DNA of 64,000 nt from JBOGEN01 sp050743265 (GTDB lineage Bacteria > Actinomycetota > Actinomycetes > JBOGEN01): NCBI GenBank assembly GCA_050743265.1, contig JBOGEN010000107.1:14833-78832 (forward strand), read 5' to 3'. The notes beneath the pieces were generated by a model. That model saw only the letters and a program-made list of their open reading frames with translations. It ran no database searches and was not told where the DNA came from. The position numbers and the translations under genes are program-made. The number at the start of each line of letters is the position of its first letter. Within the stretch, counting starts at the first letter, position 1. Shown piece by piece: positions 9,024-17,849 of the stretch.

Positions 9024-10502
9024 ATGGCTTCTCCGCATACCCGGGCATTCGTGGTGCTGGACGGGCGCGCGCTGACGTGTGAGTCGGTGGCGCGGATCGC
9101 TCGCACGGACGTCTCGCTGAGGCTGGACTCGAATGCGCGGCGGCGGGCGGAGGAGTCCTGGTCACTGGCCCGGCGGCGGGCCAGCGAACGTCCCGTGTAC
9201 GGGCGGACGACCGGGGTCGGGGCCAACCGGGTCGAGGTGGCCGGTGAGGGGGACCTCCCCGGTCACGGGTTGCGGCTGTTGAACAGCCACGCCGGGGGCA
9301 TGGGGCCGCTCGTGTCGGACGAGCTGGCCCGCGCGATGCTCGCCGTCCGGCTCAATCAGCTCGCGGCCGGTGGCGCGGGCCTGTCCCCGGCGATCCTGGA
9401 GGGGCTGGCGGCCGCGCTCAGCGCGGGCGCGGTGCCCGCCGTGCATCGCTACGGCGCGATCGGCACCGGTGACTTGACGGCGCTGGCGGAGACGGCCCTC
9501 ACGCTCTCGGGGGCCCGCCCGTGGCGGCGCGGGCTGGTCGATCCGGTGACGTTCGGGACCGGTGACGCGCTGGCCTTCCTGAGCAGCAACGCGCTGACCG
9601 TCGCCGAGGCGGCGTTGGGCTGCGTGGAGCTGGCCCGCCTGGTGGAGGCCACCCAGGTGGTCACCGCGTTGTCCTTCGTGGCGCTGAGTGGGTCGTGGGA
9701 GGCGTTAGCCCCGCAGGTGCACGCCGCCCGTCCGCACCCGGGCCAGGTGGCCTGCGCGGCGACGATGCGCCGGCTGCTCGGCCTGGACGAGGCGGTTGAC
9801 GCGTTCGCGCCGGGGCGTCTGCAGGATCCGTTCGGCTTGAGGGTCTTCCCGCAGATGCACGGGCCCGCCCTCGACGCCCTGGCCGCGCTGGACCGCGTCC
9901 TCACGGTGGAGATCAACGCCGCCACCGAGAACCCGCTGGTGTCGTTGGAGGCCGATGACGTCCTCCACCACGGGAACTTCCACCTCGCCGCGCTCACGCT
10001 GGCCCTCGACCAGGCGCACGCCGCGGCGCACCACACCGCCCAGCTGTCCGTGGCCCGGCTGGGCGACCTCGTCGAGCCGCAGTTCACCGGCCAGCCTGCG
10101 TTCCTGGCGGGAGGCCCCTCGGGCAGCTCCGGGGTCATGATCCTCGAGTACCTGGCCCACGACGCGCTCGCTCAGATGCGCTCGGCATTGACACCTCTGA
10201 CCACCGGGACGGTCGTGATCTCACGTGGCCTCGAGGACCACGCCAGCTTCGCCAGCCAGGCGGCACGACAGACCGAGTCCACGGTGGCTGCCTTCCGCAT
10301 CGTCCTCGGGTGCGAGCTCGTCGCGGCCGTCCGGGCCCTGCGCATGCAGCGACGCGACCTTCCCGACGTGCCCGTGCGTGCCGCCTTCGAGCGTGCGGCC
10401 GCGGCCCTGCCCGCAGACCTCTCGGACCGTCCCCTCGGTGATGACGTCGAAATGGCCGGGTCCCTGCTCCCGGCACTCGCCGACCTCGCCGCGCCCGGCT
10501 GA
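9024..10502 (+). CDS. Aromatic amino acid/histidine ammonia-lyase family protein with an atypical MIO motif
   Basis: This 492-aa protein is clearly of the HAL/PAL/TAL family. It has the catalytic-loop Tyr in VYGRTTGVG (Tyr59), QDPFGLRVFPQMHG, INAATENPLV, a GNFH strand, and a Gln/Glu-Asp-His in GLEDHASF. The family's cofactor MIO forms from an Ala-Ser-Gly tripeptide, but here the segment reads GAIGTGDLTAL (residues 144-154). That is one residue shorter, with Thr for Ser, so MIO formation is uncertain. The enzyme may be a lyase variant or have another activity. The start is ATG 9024. No clear ribosome binding site is visible, so it may be leaderless or weakly translated. Confidence 0.8.
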   Translation: MASPHTRAFVVLDGRALTCESVARIARTDVSLRLDSNARRRAEESWSLARRRASERPVYGRTTGVGANRVEVAGEGDLPGHGLRLLNSHAGGMGPLVSDELARAMLAVRLNQLAAGGAGLSPAILEGLAAALSAGAVPAVHRYGAIGTGDLTALAETALTLSGARPWRRGLVDPVTFGTGDALAFLSSNALTVAEAALGCVELARLVEATQVVTALSFVALSGSWEALAPQVHAARPHPGQVACAATMRRLLGLDEAVDAFAPGRLQDPFGLRVFPQMHGPALDALAALDRVLTVEINAATENPLVSLEADDVLHHGNFHLAALTLALDQAHAAAHHTAQLSVARLGDLVEPQFTGQPAFLAGGPSGSSGVMILEYLAHDALAQMRSALTPLTTGTVVISRGLEDHASFASQAARQTESTVAAFRIVLGCELVAAVRALRMQRRDLPDVPVRAAFERAAAALPADLSDRPLGDDVEMAGSLLPALADLAAPG

Positions 10503-10506
10503 CGCC

Positions 10507-10529
10507 GGCCATCGGCGCAACGTGGCCGC
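10507..10529. terminator. Possible bidirectional terminator hairpin
   Basis: CGGCCA (10507-10512) pairs with TGGCCG (10524-10529) around an 11-base loop. It lies in the 33-bp gap between two convergent genes. There is no T-tract, so this is only a candidate. Confidence 0.3.
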
Positions 10530-10535
10530 CCTGGG

Positions 10536-10760
10536 TCAGAGGATCGCACCGCGGGGGGCGATCTCGAGGGCGGTGACACCCCGGCCGTAGAGCACGAGGA
10601 GCCGGTCGCCGTGCTGGGTGCGGAGTGCGCCGGAGTCTTCGGCGAGCATCGCGACGACGTGATCAATGGCCTGCTCGGGCTCGCCGGCCGAGGGGTCGTC
10701 GTACGTGACGTCGAGGCGGTCGCCGTTGACCAAGCGGACACGCAACACGATCTCTGCCAT
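10536..10760 (-). CDS. Small conserved hypothetical protein (74 aa)
   Basis: The protein begins MAEIVLRVRLVNGD and contains a DVTYDDPSAGEPEQAIDHVVAML segment. It looks like one compact alpha/beta domain with no membrane segment and no cysteine. A very good AGGAGG lies six bases before the ATG at 10760, which supports a real gene. I do not recognise the family and cannot assign a function. It is separated by 134 bp from the membrane protein gene upstream on the same strand. Confidence 0.65.
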   Translation of the reverse strand: MAEIVLRVRLVNGDRLDVTYDDPSAGEPEQAIDHVVAMLAEDSGALRTQHGDRLLVLYGRGVTALEIAPRGAIL

Positions 10761-10894
10761 AGCCGACCTCCTGGAATCGCCGGCGGCGTCACGCCGGAGC
10801 CTACGTGGGAGTGTGACGGGCCTGACCGTTCCGATGCCGATATGCGTTCCCCCTTGGGGTGTTGCCGTGTCGGCTGGGTGCCGATGGCTACCGC

Positions 10895-11446
10895 TCAGCC
10901 GGTAGGGGTCGTGTGCAACAGCCCTTCCCTTCGTGCGACCCAGGTCGCGGCGGAAACGGTGGCGGTCACGGCGGACACCGTGAGGACGAGAAGCACCGTG
11001 CTCTTGACGACGACGAAGCTGACCAGCGGGAGCGAGTGCAGCAGCCACAGGGTGACGACGGCCTTGCCGAGGCAGACGGTGGCCCACAACAAGGTGAGGT
11101 GCCAGAACAGGCGTTGGACGCGCGGGCTTTTGGCCACGTCCTGGCTCATCGGGTAGAAGTCGGCGGCCACCCTGGCGACCACGGGACGGGCGGTGGCAAG
11201 AGAGACGAGGAAGACCGCGCCCACGATGCTGTCGGTGACCACGGGGTGTCGCCATGCCACGACGAGGGTGATCTCGGTGTCCGTCTCCGGGTCCAGCAAC
11301 ATTAGGTGGCCGGTCCTGTCGGTGCCGATGTGCGTGAGCTGCTGGGTCCAGCCGCCGGTCCCGACGAGCATGAGGTAGGCCAACTCGGCCGCCTCCTTGA
11401 TGTCGTCTTGCCTGGTGGCGCGTGGTCGCCGACCCCCAAGGGTCAC
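10895..11446 (-). CDS. Membrane protein, resembles VC0807/septation-protein-A-like family
   Basis: This is a 183-aa protein with a soluble N-terminal stretch, a hydrophobic segment (SIVGAVFLVSLATARPVV), a cytoplasmic loop FYPMSQDVAKSPRVQRLFWHL, and two further hydrophobic segments. The loop followed by a Trp-containing helix recalls the VC0807/intracellular-septation-like membrane proteins. The match is from memory and only moderate. The GTG start at 11446 overlaps the stop of the DUF5994 gene (GTGA), indicating coupled translation. The substrate or role is unknown. Confidence 0.6.
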   Translation of the reverse strand: MTLGGRRPRATRQDDIKEAAELAYLMLVGTGGWTQQLTHIGTDRTGHLMLLDPETDTEITLVVAWRHPVVTDSIVGAVFLVSLATARPVVARVAADFYPMSQDVAKSPRVQRLFWHLTLLWATVCLGKAVVTLWLLHSLPLVSFVVVKSTVLLVLTVSAVTATVSAATWVARREGLLHTTPTG

Positions 11447-12018
11447 GCGTGGAGCTGGCCACCTTCTGACTCCCAGCGCGACTCGGCGCGCGCAGTGAGG
11501 GGCTCGGCCGGACGTGTGCCCGCTCCCGGCAACGGGTTGTCCGGGTCGACGCCCGGGAGGGCGATCGCAGCGGTCAGCGCGGCGAACGCGTCCGCTCGAT
11601 TGCCGCGGATCATGGCATGGGCCATGACCTGCTTCGCGAGCTCGGCGGGCACGGTCGGGGGAATCACGAGGAGGTCGACCCGCTCGCCGGGAGAACCGCC
11701 GGCAGGCTCACCAGGTGGGCGTCGAGCGTGCGGTACCAGCCCAGCCGGATGACCCGCCCCTCGGCTCGGAGCCTGCGAGGCGTGGCGTCCCAGGGGTCGG
11801 CGTTGTAGGCGACGCGTATGACCCGGACCCCCCGGGTGCTGCAGCTCGGTGATCAGTGCGGGCAGCTCGTCGACCAGGTTGCGCGAACGCGGCCACCAGG
11901 CCCCGTCCCGTGTTCTCACCCACCCCGGCTCGGCCTCAGGCAGCGCGAGGCGCGCGGTCGGAGCGGGAGAGAGATCGACGCCCGAAGAGGTGGCGGTCTC
12001 GATAGGGGTAGCCGTCAT
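11443..12018 (-). CDS. DUF5994 family protein with its middle third out of frame (two compensating indels)
   Basis: The N-terminal part, including DGAWWPRSRNLVDELPALI, and the C-terminal part, including ERVDLLVIPP, are typical DUF5994 sequence and are in one frame. Between them this frame gives meaningless Arg/Pro-rich residues. A neighbouring frame over about 11705-11835 reads VRVIRVAYNADPWDATPRR and then VIRLGWYRT, as expected for the family. One extra G in the GGGGGG run near 11830 and one lost base near 11700 explain this. Either sequencing errors or a decayed gene would give the pattern. The start at ATG 12018 leaves 191 aa. The function of DUF5994 is unknown. Confidence 0.7.
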   Translation of the reverse strand: MTATPIETATSSGVDLSPAPTARLALPEAEPGWVRTRDGAWWPRSRNLVDELPALITELQHPGGPGHTRRLQRRPLGRHASQAPSRGAGHPAGLVPHARRPPGEPAGGSPGERVDLLVIPPTVPAELAKQVMAHAMIRGNRADAFAALTAAIALPGVDPDNPLPGAGTRPAEPLTARAESRWESEGGQLHA

Positions 12019-12194
12019 GTCGCGGGCCCGTCCCCGGCTTGCGCGCGGCCGGCTGTCATGTCGTGCGCCGGGGGCGACGGAGACGAAGAGGTCCACGTAC
12101 AGGCAGTCCTCGGTAACTGAATGCTACACCCGGACTCGGCGTTCTCCCGGCGAAAAGGTGCGGTCTGACCAGCCCTGTCTTGGAAGAGCTCGGG

Positions 12195-12461
12195 TCACGA
12201 CAGGTGCAGGCCACCCCGAGCGTCCGCACGGTGCTGGTGCGGGACGAGCCGTGGATAGTCGGCGTGGTCACGCCAGATCGAGGCCAGGGAGAAGATCATC
12301 CTCCGGAGGACGGTGGCTCCGTGTGTGACCCGATCGCCGGGGTCCGTGTAGGTGTAGAGCCCGAGGATGGCCTCGAGTGCCCGGGCCTCTGAACGGCTCA
12401 TCCGCCCGTCCCGCTGGTCCTCGTCGATCCGGGCACGGACGAAGGCCAGAAGCTCGCTCAC
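12195..12461 (-). CDS. DUF6221-like small protein
   Basis: This is an 88-aa protein starting at GTG 12461, five bases after AGGAGG. The opening (SELLAFVRARIDEDQRDGR) and the end (SIWRDHADYPRL) match the layout of DUF6221 proteins, which are abundant in actinomycetes and of unknown function. It is soluble and without metal motifs. The last dozen residues look unconserved. It is alone on its strand, with 176 bp separating it from the DUF5994 gene. Confidence 0.65.
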   Translation of the reverse strand: MSELLAFVRARIDEDQRDGRMSRSEARALEAILGLYTYTDPGDRVTHGATVLRRMIFSLASIWRDHADYPRLVPHQHRADARGGLHLS

Positions 12462-12663
12462 ATCGGCCTCCTACGAGTGAGCCCAGCAGGGACCGAGATC
12501 TGCCTGCCGGGCACCGATCGCCGCAGGGGTCGGCGAGAGTTGCCTGGGACGGTTTGTGGCCGTGGTCTGGGTCTCCCGAGCGTTCTACCCCCGGGGGCTC
12601 TCGGCGACACCCGTCCGGGCCTCGGCGACCTTCGAGGAAGCCGGTGACTCCGGCCGTCGGCGG

Positions 12664-13059
12664 TCAGCCCAGGCCTGCGCTCGACGCGTCGTCCTCCGCG
12701 GCGAGGTCGCCCAGGAGCGCGTCCGGGGCGCGCATCCGCCATGCGTCGGTCACGAGCTCCGCCAAGCGCTCGGCGTCGACCTCCGCCAGCCGCAGCATCA
12801 CCAGCGGCAAGCCGTCGTAGGTGGGGGTGGTGAAGAACAAGCCGGGCTCCCCGAGCAGGAGCGCCTGCTTCTCGGCCTCGTCGCCGACGAACAGCACGGC
12901 GATGTCGGTGCGGATGACCCGCGGCCGGCCCGGTGTGCGCTCGGGATAGGACCAGACGAACCCCTTGTCGGCCACCCGGAAGTCGAAGCCGTCGCTCTCG
13001 ATCTCCACCACGTGAGGCAGGGCCAGCGCGAGACGGCATACGTCCTCGGCGTCAGCCAT
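12664..13059 (-). CDS. MmcQ/YjbR family DNA-binding-like protein
   Basis: This is a 131-aa protein with the family's order of elements: N-terminal AEDVCRLALALPHVVE, a beta hairpin around FDFRVADKGFVWSYPER, and FFTTPTYDGLPLVMLRL followed by a C-terminal helix ending in WRMRAP. These small (CyaY-like fold) proteins are widespread and often predicted to bind DNA, without a firm role. ATG 13059 follows GGGAGG by six bases. An open frame runs further upstream but lacks similarity. The gene is single and divergent from the secreted protein gene. Confidence 0.82.
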   Translation of the reverse strand: MADAEDVCRLALALPHVVEIESDGFDFRVADKGFVWSYPERTPGRPRVIRTDIAVLFVGDEAEKQALLLGEPGLFFTTPTYDGLPLVMLRLAEVDAERLAELVTDAWRMRAPDALLGDLAAEDDASSAGLG

Positions 13060-13308
13060 CGCGCACCTCCCGGCTCGCGCCCGGCACAGGCACAGGCTAG
13101 GCCGTGCGTGCGCTCCCCGCGCTTGCACGCCGACCATCGGCAGGCCTAGTCCGATCGAGTGGTCGTCCGCGAGAACGGTTGTCTGCCCAGGTCAGAGTTG
13201 GGAGGTTCTACGGGCCAGCGCAGCCGGGACGCCCCGTGCGGCGCCGTCGGGGCGGCTCGGATCTGGCCACGACGAGGTCTCCAACAGGGGGCCGAAAGGG
13301 GAACACGC

Positions 13309-13734
13309 ATGGTGACACGAGCTCTGGCCAGGTCGGCGTTCGTCGTCCTCTCCGCCGCGACGGTGGCTGTCGGTGGCTCGAGCGCCGCCTGGGCGTTCGA
13401 CTGCTTCACGCCCAAGCGCTCGTCGCAAGGCGCGGAAAGCGCGGCCCGTTCCGGAAACTGGGCACCCGTGCCGCGTGCGGAGCTGCTGGCGGAGATCGAG
13501 GGAGACCTCACCGGGCTCGGCGCCACGCCCGAGCAGGTCGCCTGCTTCACCGAGGAAGCCACGTCGGTGCTGCCGGAGACGCTCGCCATCGGCACCGGCC
13601 CCGCGAAGGGCCAGGGTTTCGTCATCGCGTCGAACAACCCGCAGGCGAAGGTGCTTGCCGACGGCCGGGGCATCGACCACCTCGAGCCGGTGCTCATCGG
13701 GATCGCGGCCGACTGCGGTATCGCTGTCCCCTGA
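13309..13734 (+). CDS. Small secreted protein of unknown function
   Basis: This is a 141-aa protein with a clear Sec signal peptide: basic start MVTRALAR, a hydrophobic core, and AWA before residue 30 as the likely cleavage site. The mature part starts FDCFTPKRSSQGA and has three cysteines, probably one disulfide plus one free. I recall similar actinobacterial proteins but no function. AAAGGGGA precedes the ATG by about five bases. The gene is monocistronic and convergent with the SDR at 13793. It marks the end of the ordinary region before the mycofactocin island. Confidence 0.75.
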   Translation: MVTRALARSAFVVLSAATVAVGGSSAAWAFDCFTPKRSSQGAESAARSGNWAPVPRAELLAEIEGDLTGLGATPEQVACFTEEATSVLPETLAIGTGPAKGQGFVIASNNPQAKVLADGRGIDHLEPVLIGIAADCGIAVP

Positions 13735-13792
13735 TCCGCGAACCCGGCAGCTGAGGCGCTCGGGGGCGGGGCGTGCCGCACGGGCGTGGGGG

Positions 13793-14599
13793 TCACGGGC
13801 GGAATCCCCCGTCCGCGGAGACGACGGAGCCGTTGAGGACGCCGCCGTCCACGGAGCAGCAGAACGCGAGCGCAGCGGCCACCTCGTCTGGCTCGATGAG
13901 ACGCCCGACGAGCTGGGAGGAGGCGAAGCCGTCCACGGTGTCGAGGCCATAGAGGTCGGCGGTGGCGGTGAGCATGTCCGTCCGAGTCGAGCCCGGCGAC
14001 ACCGCCACCGCGGTCACGCCCGTTCCCGCAAGATCGGCAGCAAGCCCGCGGACGAGGCCGACGACCGCATGTTTCGCGACGCTGTAGGCGGCCAGATGGA
14101 ACAGGCCGTGGTCCGCCGCGGCCGAGGCCACAGCGACGAAGCGGCAGCCTCCCGGCTCAGGGCCGTGAAGCATGGCGGGGAGACAGGCTGAGGCCGTGTT
14201 CCAGACGCCCACCACGTCCACGTCTAACAGCGTCCGTACGTCTGCCGCCGGGGTCTCCCACAGTGGCTTCCCTCCGACGATGACGGCGGCCGCGGCGACG
14301 GCGGCGTCGAGGCGGCCGAACCGCTCCTGTGCCAGGGCAACAGCAGATCCGAGCGCGTCGGGGTCCCGGACGTCGCCGACCTGGGGCACCACCTGGTCCG
14401 GGTGCTCGGCCGCCAACCGGGCGAGGTCCTCACGGCGGGCCAGTGAGTACCCGACCTCGTCAGCGCCGCCGCGGCCATCCCCGTCACAGGAGTCGAGGGC
14501 AACCACGCCGTAGCCCTGGGCGCTGAGCCTGCGTACGGTGGCGGCTCCGATGCCGCGAGCCGCTCCGGTCACGAGCGCCGCCCGGCGCCTGTCAGGCAC
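13793..14599 (-). CDS. Mycofactocin-coupled SDR oxidoreductase
   Basis: This is a 268-aa short-chain dehydrogenase with the nucleotide-binding TGAARGIG near the N-terminus and a catalytic pair in AAYSVAKHA (Tyr and Lys). Its GTG start overlaps the mftE stop, which makes it the last gene of the mft operon. A subclass of SDRs with tightly held NAD and an insertion after the second strand is known to pair with mycofactocin, and the insertion here (YSLARREDLARL) fits. It would oxidise an alcohol with electrons passing to mycofactocin. The substrate is unknown. Its position is the strongest argument for coupling. Confidence 0.8.
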   Translation of the reverse strand: MPDRRRAALVTGAARGIGAATVRRLSAQGYGVVALDSCDGDGRGGADEVGYSLARREDLARLAAEHPDQVVPQVGDVRDPDALGSAVALAQERFGRLDAAVAAAAVIVGGKPLWETPAADVRTLLDVDVVGVWNTASACLPAMLHGPEPGGCRFVAVASAAADHGLFHLAAYSVAKHAVVGLVRGLAADLAGTGVTAVAVSPGSTRTDMLTATADLYGLDTVDGFASSQLVGRLIEPDEVAAALAFCCSVDGGVLNGSVVSADGGFRP

Positions 14600-15356
14600 C
14601 GGAGAGGTCTCCCGAGTACGGCGCCGGCACGCCGGACGCGGGCAGGAGGCACCCGCGGGAGTCGCGCTCGCTCCGTCGGAGACGACCGACCACCCCGTCC
14701 ACCATCGAGTCGAGCATGTGGCGTCCCTCGTCGGCATGCGCAGAGCTCGGGTCGCCCAGCACGCCGTTCGGCGAGACGGCAACGACCCCGTCGGCCACGA
14801 TGCGGGGCAGGAGCTCTCCGATCGGTGCCACGTTCCCCGGACCGGCCCGCGACATGTCGACCAGGGCGGGGGCCAGGTGCAGCATCACCGACGTCTCGGT
14901 GTGCCCCGCGTGTGCTCCGGCCATCTCGGTGGCAGACGGCACCCAGGCGACGTCGTGCCCCTCATGGACGAGCTGCGTAACGGCGCTCAGCAGAGCGGGC
15001 ACGTTCCCGCCGTGCCCGTTCACGAAGACGACCCGGCCCGCCCACGTGGAGAGCGAGCGCACCAGCTCGACCAGCACCAGGCGCAGGCTCTCGGTCCCGA
15101 TCGACGTGGTCCCCCGGAAGTGCTGGTGCTCGCCGCTCGCCCCGTAGGACACCGGTGGTGCGACCAGGACTTCGGCGTCGTACGGGCTCACCCAGAGCTC
15201 TCGCGCGGCTCGCTCGGCGACGGCCACGGCGATGGCGGTGTCGGTGCCGAGCGGAAGGTGGGGCCCGTGCTGCTCCGTGGAGCCGGTCGGCACCAGCACC
15301 AGGGGCGCGTCCGGCACCGCCGGCCACGAGATGCGGTCGACGCTCGGCACCGTCAC
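14592..15356 (-). CDS. mftE: Mycofactocin precursor peptidase (creatininase family)
   Basis: MftE cuts the modified C-terminal dipeptide from MftA, releasing the AHDP intermediate. The 254-aa protein has the creatininase metal-binding motifs GSTEQHGPHLPLGTDT and NGHGGN, and a later HAGHTETS. The GTG start at 15356 overlaps the mftD stop (GTGA). The order mftA-B-C-D-E is the canonical one. The end overlaps the following SDR gene by 8 bases. Confidence 0.93.
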   Translation of the reverse strand: MTVPSVDRISWPAVPDAPLVLVPTGSTEQHGPHLPLGTDTAIAVAVAERAARELWVSPYDAEVLVAPPVSYGASGEHQHFRGTTSIGTESLRLVLVELVRSLSTWAGRVVFVNGHGGNVPALLSAVTQLVHEGHDVAWVPSATEMAGAHAGHTETSVMLHLAPALVDMSRAGPGNVAPIGELLPRIVADGVVAVSPNGVLGDPSSAHADEGRHMLDSMVDGVVGRLRRSERDSRGCLLPASGVPAPYSGDLSGA

Positions 15357-16549
15357 TCCCCTGGTGGAGCGGTGTCCACGCCGAGTGCGCGCGTGAACCC
15401 TGGCGGGACGACCACGTCGACGGGAGACAGGCCGTGGATGGAGGTGTGACCGAGCCCGAGCAGCGTGGAGTCGATGCCTCCGCGCAGGATGTCGAGGACG
15501 TTCTCCACCCCGGCCTGGCCGTTGGCGGCGAGACCCCACAGGTAGGCGCGTCCGATCATCACGGCCTTGGCGCCGAGCGCGAGCGCCTTGACGACGTCAC
15601 TGCCGCGCCTGACACCGCCGTCCATGAGCACCTCGATGTCGTCTCCCACGGCATCCGCGATGACGGGAAGCATGCGGATCGGGGCCGGGGTCCCGTCGAG
15701 GTTGTTGCCACCGTGGTTCGACACCGAGATCGCCGTGACCCCGGCCTCGACGGCGCGCTGCGCGTCGTCGACGCGGCACACCCCCTTGAGCATGAAGGGC
15801 CCGCCCCACTGCTCACGCATCCACGCGACGTCGTCCCACGTGGGTAGGGGCGTCTGCATCCACTGCCCGTACGCGCCGAAGAAGGTCGGGGGCGGCTTGT
15901 CCTCCTCGGCGAGGTTGGGGGTCGTGAGGTCCGGGAGAGTCCGGGACCGCGCGTACTCCAGCAACCACCTCGGCCTGGCCAGACTTTGGGGCGCGAAGCG
16001 CATCATCGTCCTGAAATCCATGGTTTCCGGGATCACCGGGCTGCCCCAGTCGCGGCCGTTCGAGAAGGACCAGTCCAGCGTCACGATGACGCCGACGGCG
16101 CCGGCGGCGCGCGCGCGGTCCATCAGCCGGAGCATCGACTCCTTGCTGCCGCTCCAGTACATCTGGAAGAAGGTCTGCGGGTTGCCCGCGGTGACCTGCT
16201 CGATCGGCCGGCTCGCGAACGAGCTGAGCCCGAGCGCGGTACCTCTCGCCGCCGCGGCCCGGGCCACCGCGACCTCCCCGTCGGGATGAACTGCCTGGAC
16301 GCCGGTGGGCGACAGCAGCACAGGAAGCGAGAGCGACTGCCCCATCACGGTGCTCGTCATGTCGCGCTTGTCGGGCAGCCCGGCCACGTGGGGCGCGAGG
16401 CCCAGCTCCGCGAACGCCGCGGTGTTGTCGTCGTAGGAGATGCCTCGCTCGGATCCGGCGAGCAGCGCGCGGTACACCGACTTCGGGAGCCTCTTCTCGG
16501 CCCGTCGCTGGGCCTCCGCGACGGTCTCGAACCACGCATTCCTCGGCAT
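15353..16549 (-). CDS. mftD: Pre-mycofactocin synthase, FMN-dependent
   Basis: MftD oxidatively deaminates AHDP to form the redox-active alpha-keto amide of pre-mycofactocin. The 398-aa TIM-barrel protein belongs to the FMN-dependent alpha-hydroxyacid dehydrogenase family. It has LSSFASRPIE, a catalytic SNHGGNNLDGTPAP segment, and the phosphate-binding MDGGVRRGSDV followed by IGRAYLWGL. GGAGGG lies six bases before ATG 16549. An open frame extends upstream without similarity. It is 52 bp downstream of mftC. Confidence 0.94.
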   Translation of the reverse strand: MPRNAWFETVAEAQRRAEKRLPKSVYRALLAGSERGISYDDNTAAFAELGLAPHVAGLPDKRDMTSTVMGQSLSLPVLLSPTGVQAVHPDGEVAVARAAAARGTALGLSSFASRPIEQVTAGNPQTFFQMYWSGSKESMLRLMDRARAAGAVGVIVTLDWSFSNGRDWGSPVIPETMDFRTMMRFAPQSLARPRWLLEYARSRTLPDLTTPNLAEEDKPPPTFFGAYGQWMQTPLPTWDDVAWMREQWGGPFMLKGVCRVDDAQRAVEAGVTAISVSNHGGNNLDGTPAPIRMLPVIADAVGDDIEVLMDGGVRRGSDVVKALALGAKAVMIGRAYLWGLAANGQAGVENVLDILRGGIDSTLLGLGHTSIHGLSPVDVVVPPGFTRALGVDTAPPGE

Positions 16550-16601
16550 GGCACCCTCCTGACGAGCTCCTCGAGCCGGACGCACCCCGCGGGGACCTGC
16601 C

Positions 16602-17849
16602 TCAGCGCAGGTCCAGTCCGGCGAGGGGGTTCTCCGCACAGGCACGCACCGGCGGCGACTGCGGAGGGCCCGCCTCCAGCGGGACGAGCACCGGCTCCCG
16701 TCCAGCCGGCCTCGTGCGGTGTGAGTGGTCGGTACTCTGCGTCGGGACGGTACGGTCCCCGGCGGCGAGCATCTGCTCGCCGTACCCCTGGACGCACTCA
16801 GGGTCAGGGCCGTCCAGCGGAAGTCCGGTGAAGAACTTCGCCGCCATGCACCCGCCGCGGCAGGCGTCGAAGAACCCGCACCTGGTGCACGCGCCGGACG
16901 TCTGCGGGGAACGGAGCTCCCGGAACAGCTCCGACTCTCGCCACACCCGGGCGAAGCCACCCTCGTCGAGCACGTTGCCGGCGTGGAACTGGTCGTGGAT
17001 GGCGAACGGGCATGCGTAGACGTCCCCGACCGGGTCGACGAGGCAGACGACCCGCCCGGCGCCGCACAGGTTCAGCCCGGGCAACGTCTCCCCGTACCCG
17101 GCCAGGTGGAAGAACGAGTCACCTGTCAGCACGTTCTCCCCGGCGTCTCGCAGCCAGTGGTACAGGTCTCGCTGCTGCGCGGCCGTCGGGTGGAGCTCGC
17201 CCCACACGTCTGCTCCGCGGCCCGACGGGCGCAGCCGGGTCAGCCGCAACGTCGCCCCGTGGTCGTCCGCCAACCGCCTGAGCTCGTCGAGCTGAACCAC
17301 GTTCTGACGCGTGACAACGACGGAGATCTTCGGGTTCTCGAACCCGGCCCCCGCCAGGTGCTCCAGAGCGCGGATGGCCATGCCGTACGACCCCTCGCCC
17401 CGGACGTGGTCGTTGACCTCGGCGGTCGCTCCGTCCAGCGAGACCTGCACGTCGACGTAGTCGCTCGCGGCCAGGAACTCCGCTCTCCTTGGTGTGATGC
17501 GGACACCGTTAGTGGAGAACTTCACCCCGACCTGGTGTCCCACCGCGTAGTCCAGCAGGTGCCAGAAGTCCGGACGGATCGTCGGCTCGCCCCCGCCGAT
17601 GTTGACGTAGAAGACCTGCATGGCACGGAGCTCGTCGACGACTGCCTCGCACTGGGTGGTGGTGAGCTCCCGAGGGTCGCGACGGCCCGACGAGGACAGG
17701 CAGTGGACGCACGACAGGTTGCAGCCGTACGTGAGCTCCCACGTGAGGCAGATCGGTGCGTCGAGCCCGTACTCGAACTGCTGCACCAACGAGCCCCCTG
17801 CCGGGCGGGTCCGATCTGCGTCGGCAGGGCGGGTCTCAAGGGCCGTCAT
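16602..17849 (-). CDS. mftC: Mycofactocin radical SAM maturase
   Basis: MftC oxidatively decarboxylates the terminal Tyr of MftA and crosslinks it to Val. The 415-aa protein carries the radical SAM cluster motif CxxxCxxC (Cys43, Cys47, Cys50) and GGGEPTIRPD. A C-terminal SPASM region binds auxiliary clusters, with the cysteine-rich CTRCGFFDACRGGC. The last 60 residues are a proline-rich tail beyond the usual end. The start overlaps the mftB stop by 14 bp. Confidence 0.95.
   Translation of the reverse strand: MTALETRPADADRTRPAGGSLVQQFEYGLDAPICLTWELTYGCNLSCVHCLSSSGRRDPRELTTTQCEAVVDELRAMQVFYVNIGGGEPTIRPDFWHLLDYAVGHQVGVKFSTNGVRITPRRAEFLAASDYVDVQVSLDGATAEVNDHVRGEGSYGMAIRALEHLAGAGFENPKISVVVTRQNVVQLDELRRLADDHGATLRLTRLRPSGRGADVWGELHPTAAQQRDLYHWLRDAGENVLTGDSFFHLAGYGETLPGLNLCGAGRVVCLVDPVGDVYACPFAIHDQFHAGNVLDEGGFARVWRESELFRELRSPQTSGACTRCGFFDACRGGCMAAKFFTGLPLDGPDPECVQGYGEQMLAAGDRTVPTQSTDHSHRTRPAGREPVLVPLEAGPPQSPPVRACAENPLAGLDLR

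Noticed and set aside
9024..10502. Calling the lyase-like gene hutH
   Set aside because: The MIO motif is atypical and no hutU, hutI or hutG is near, so histidine as substrate is unsupported.
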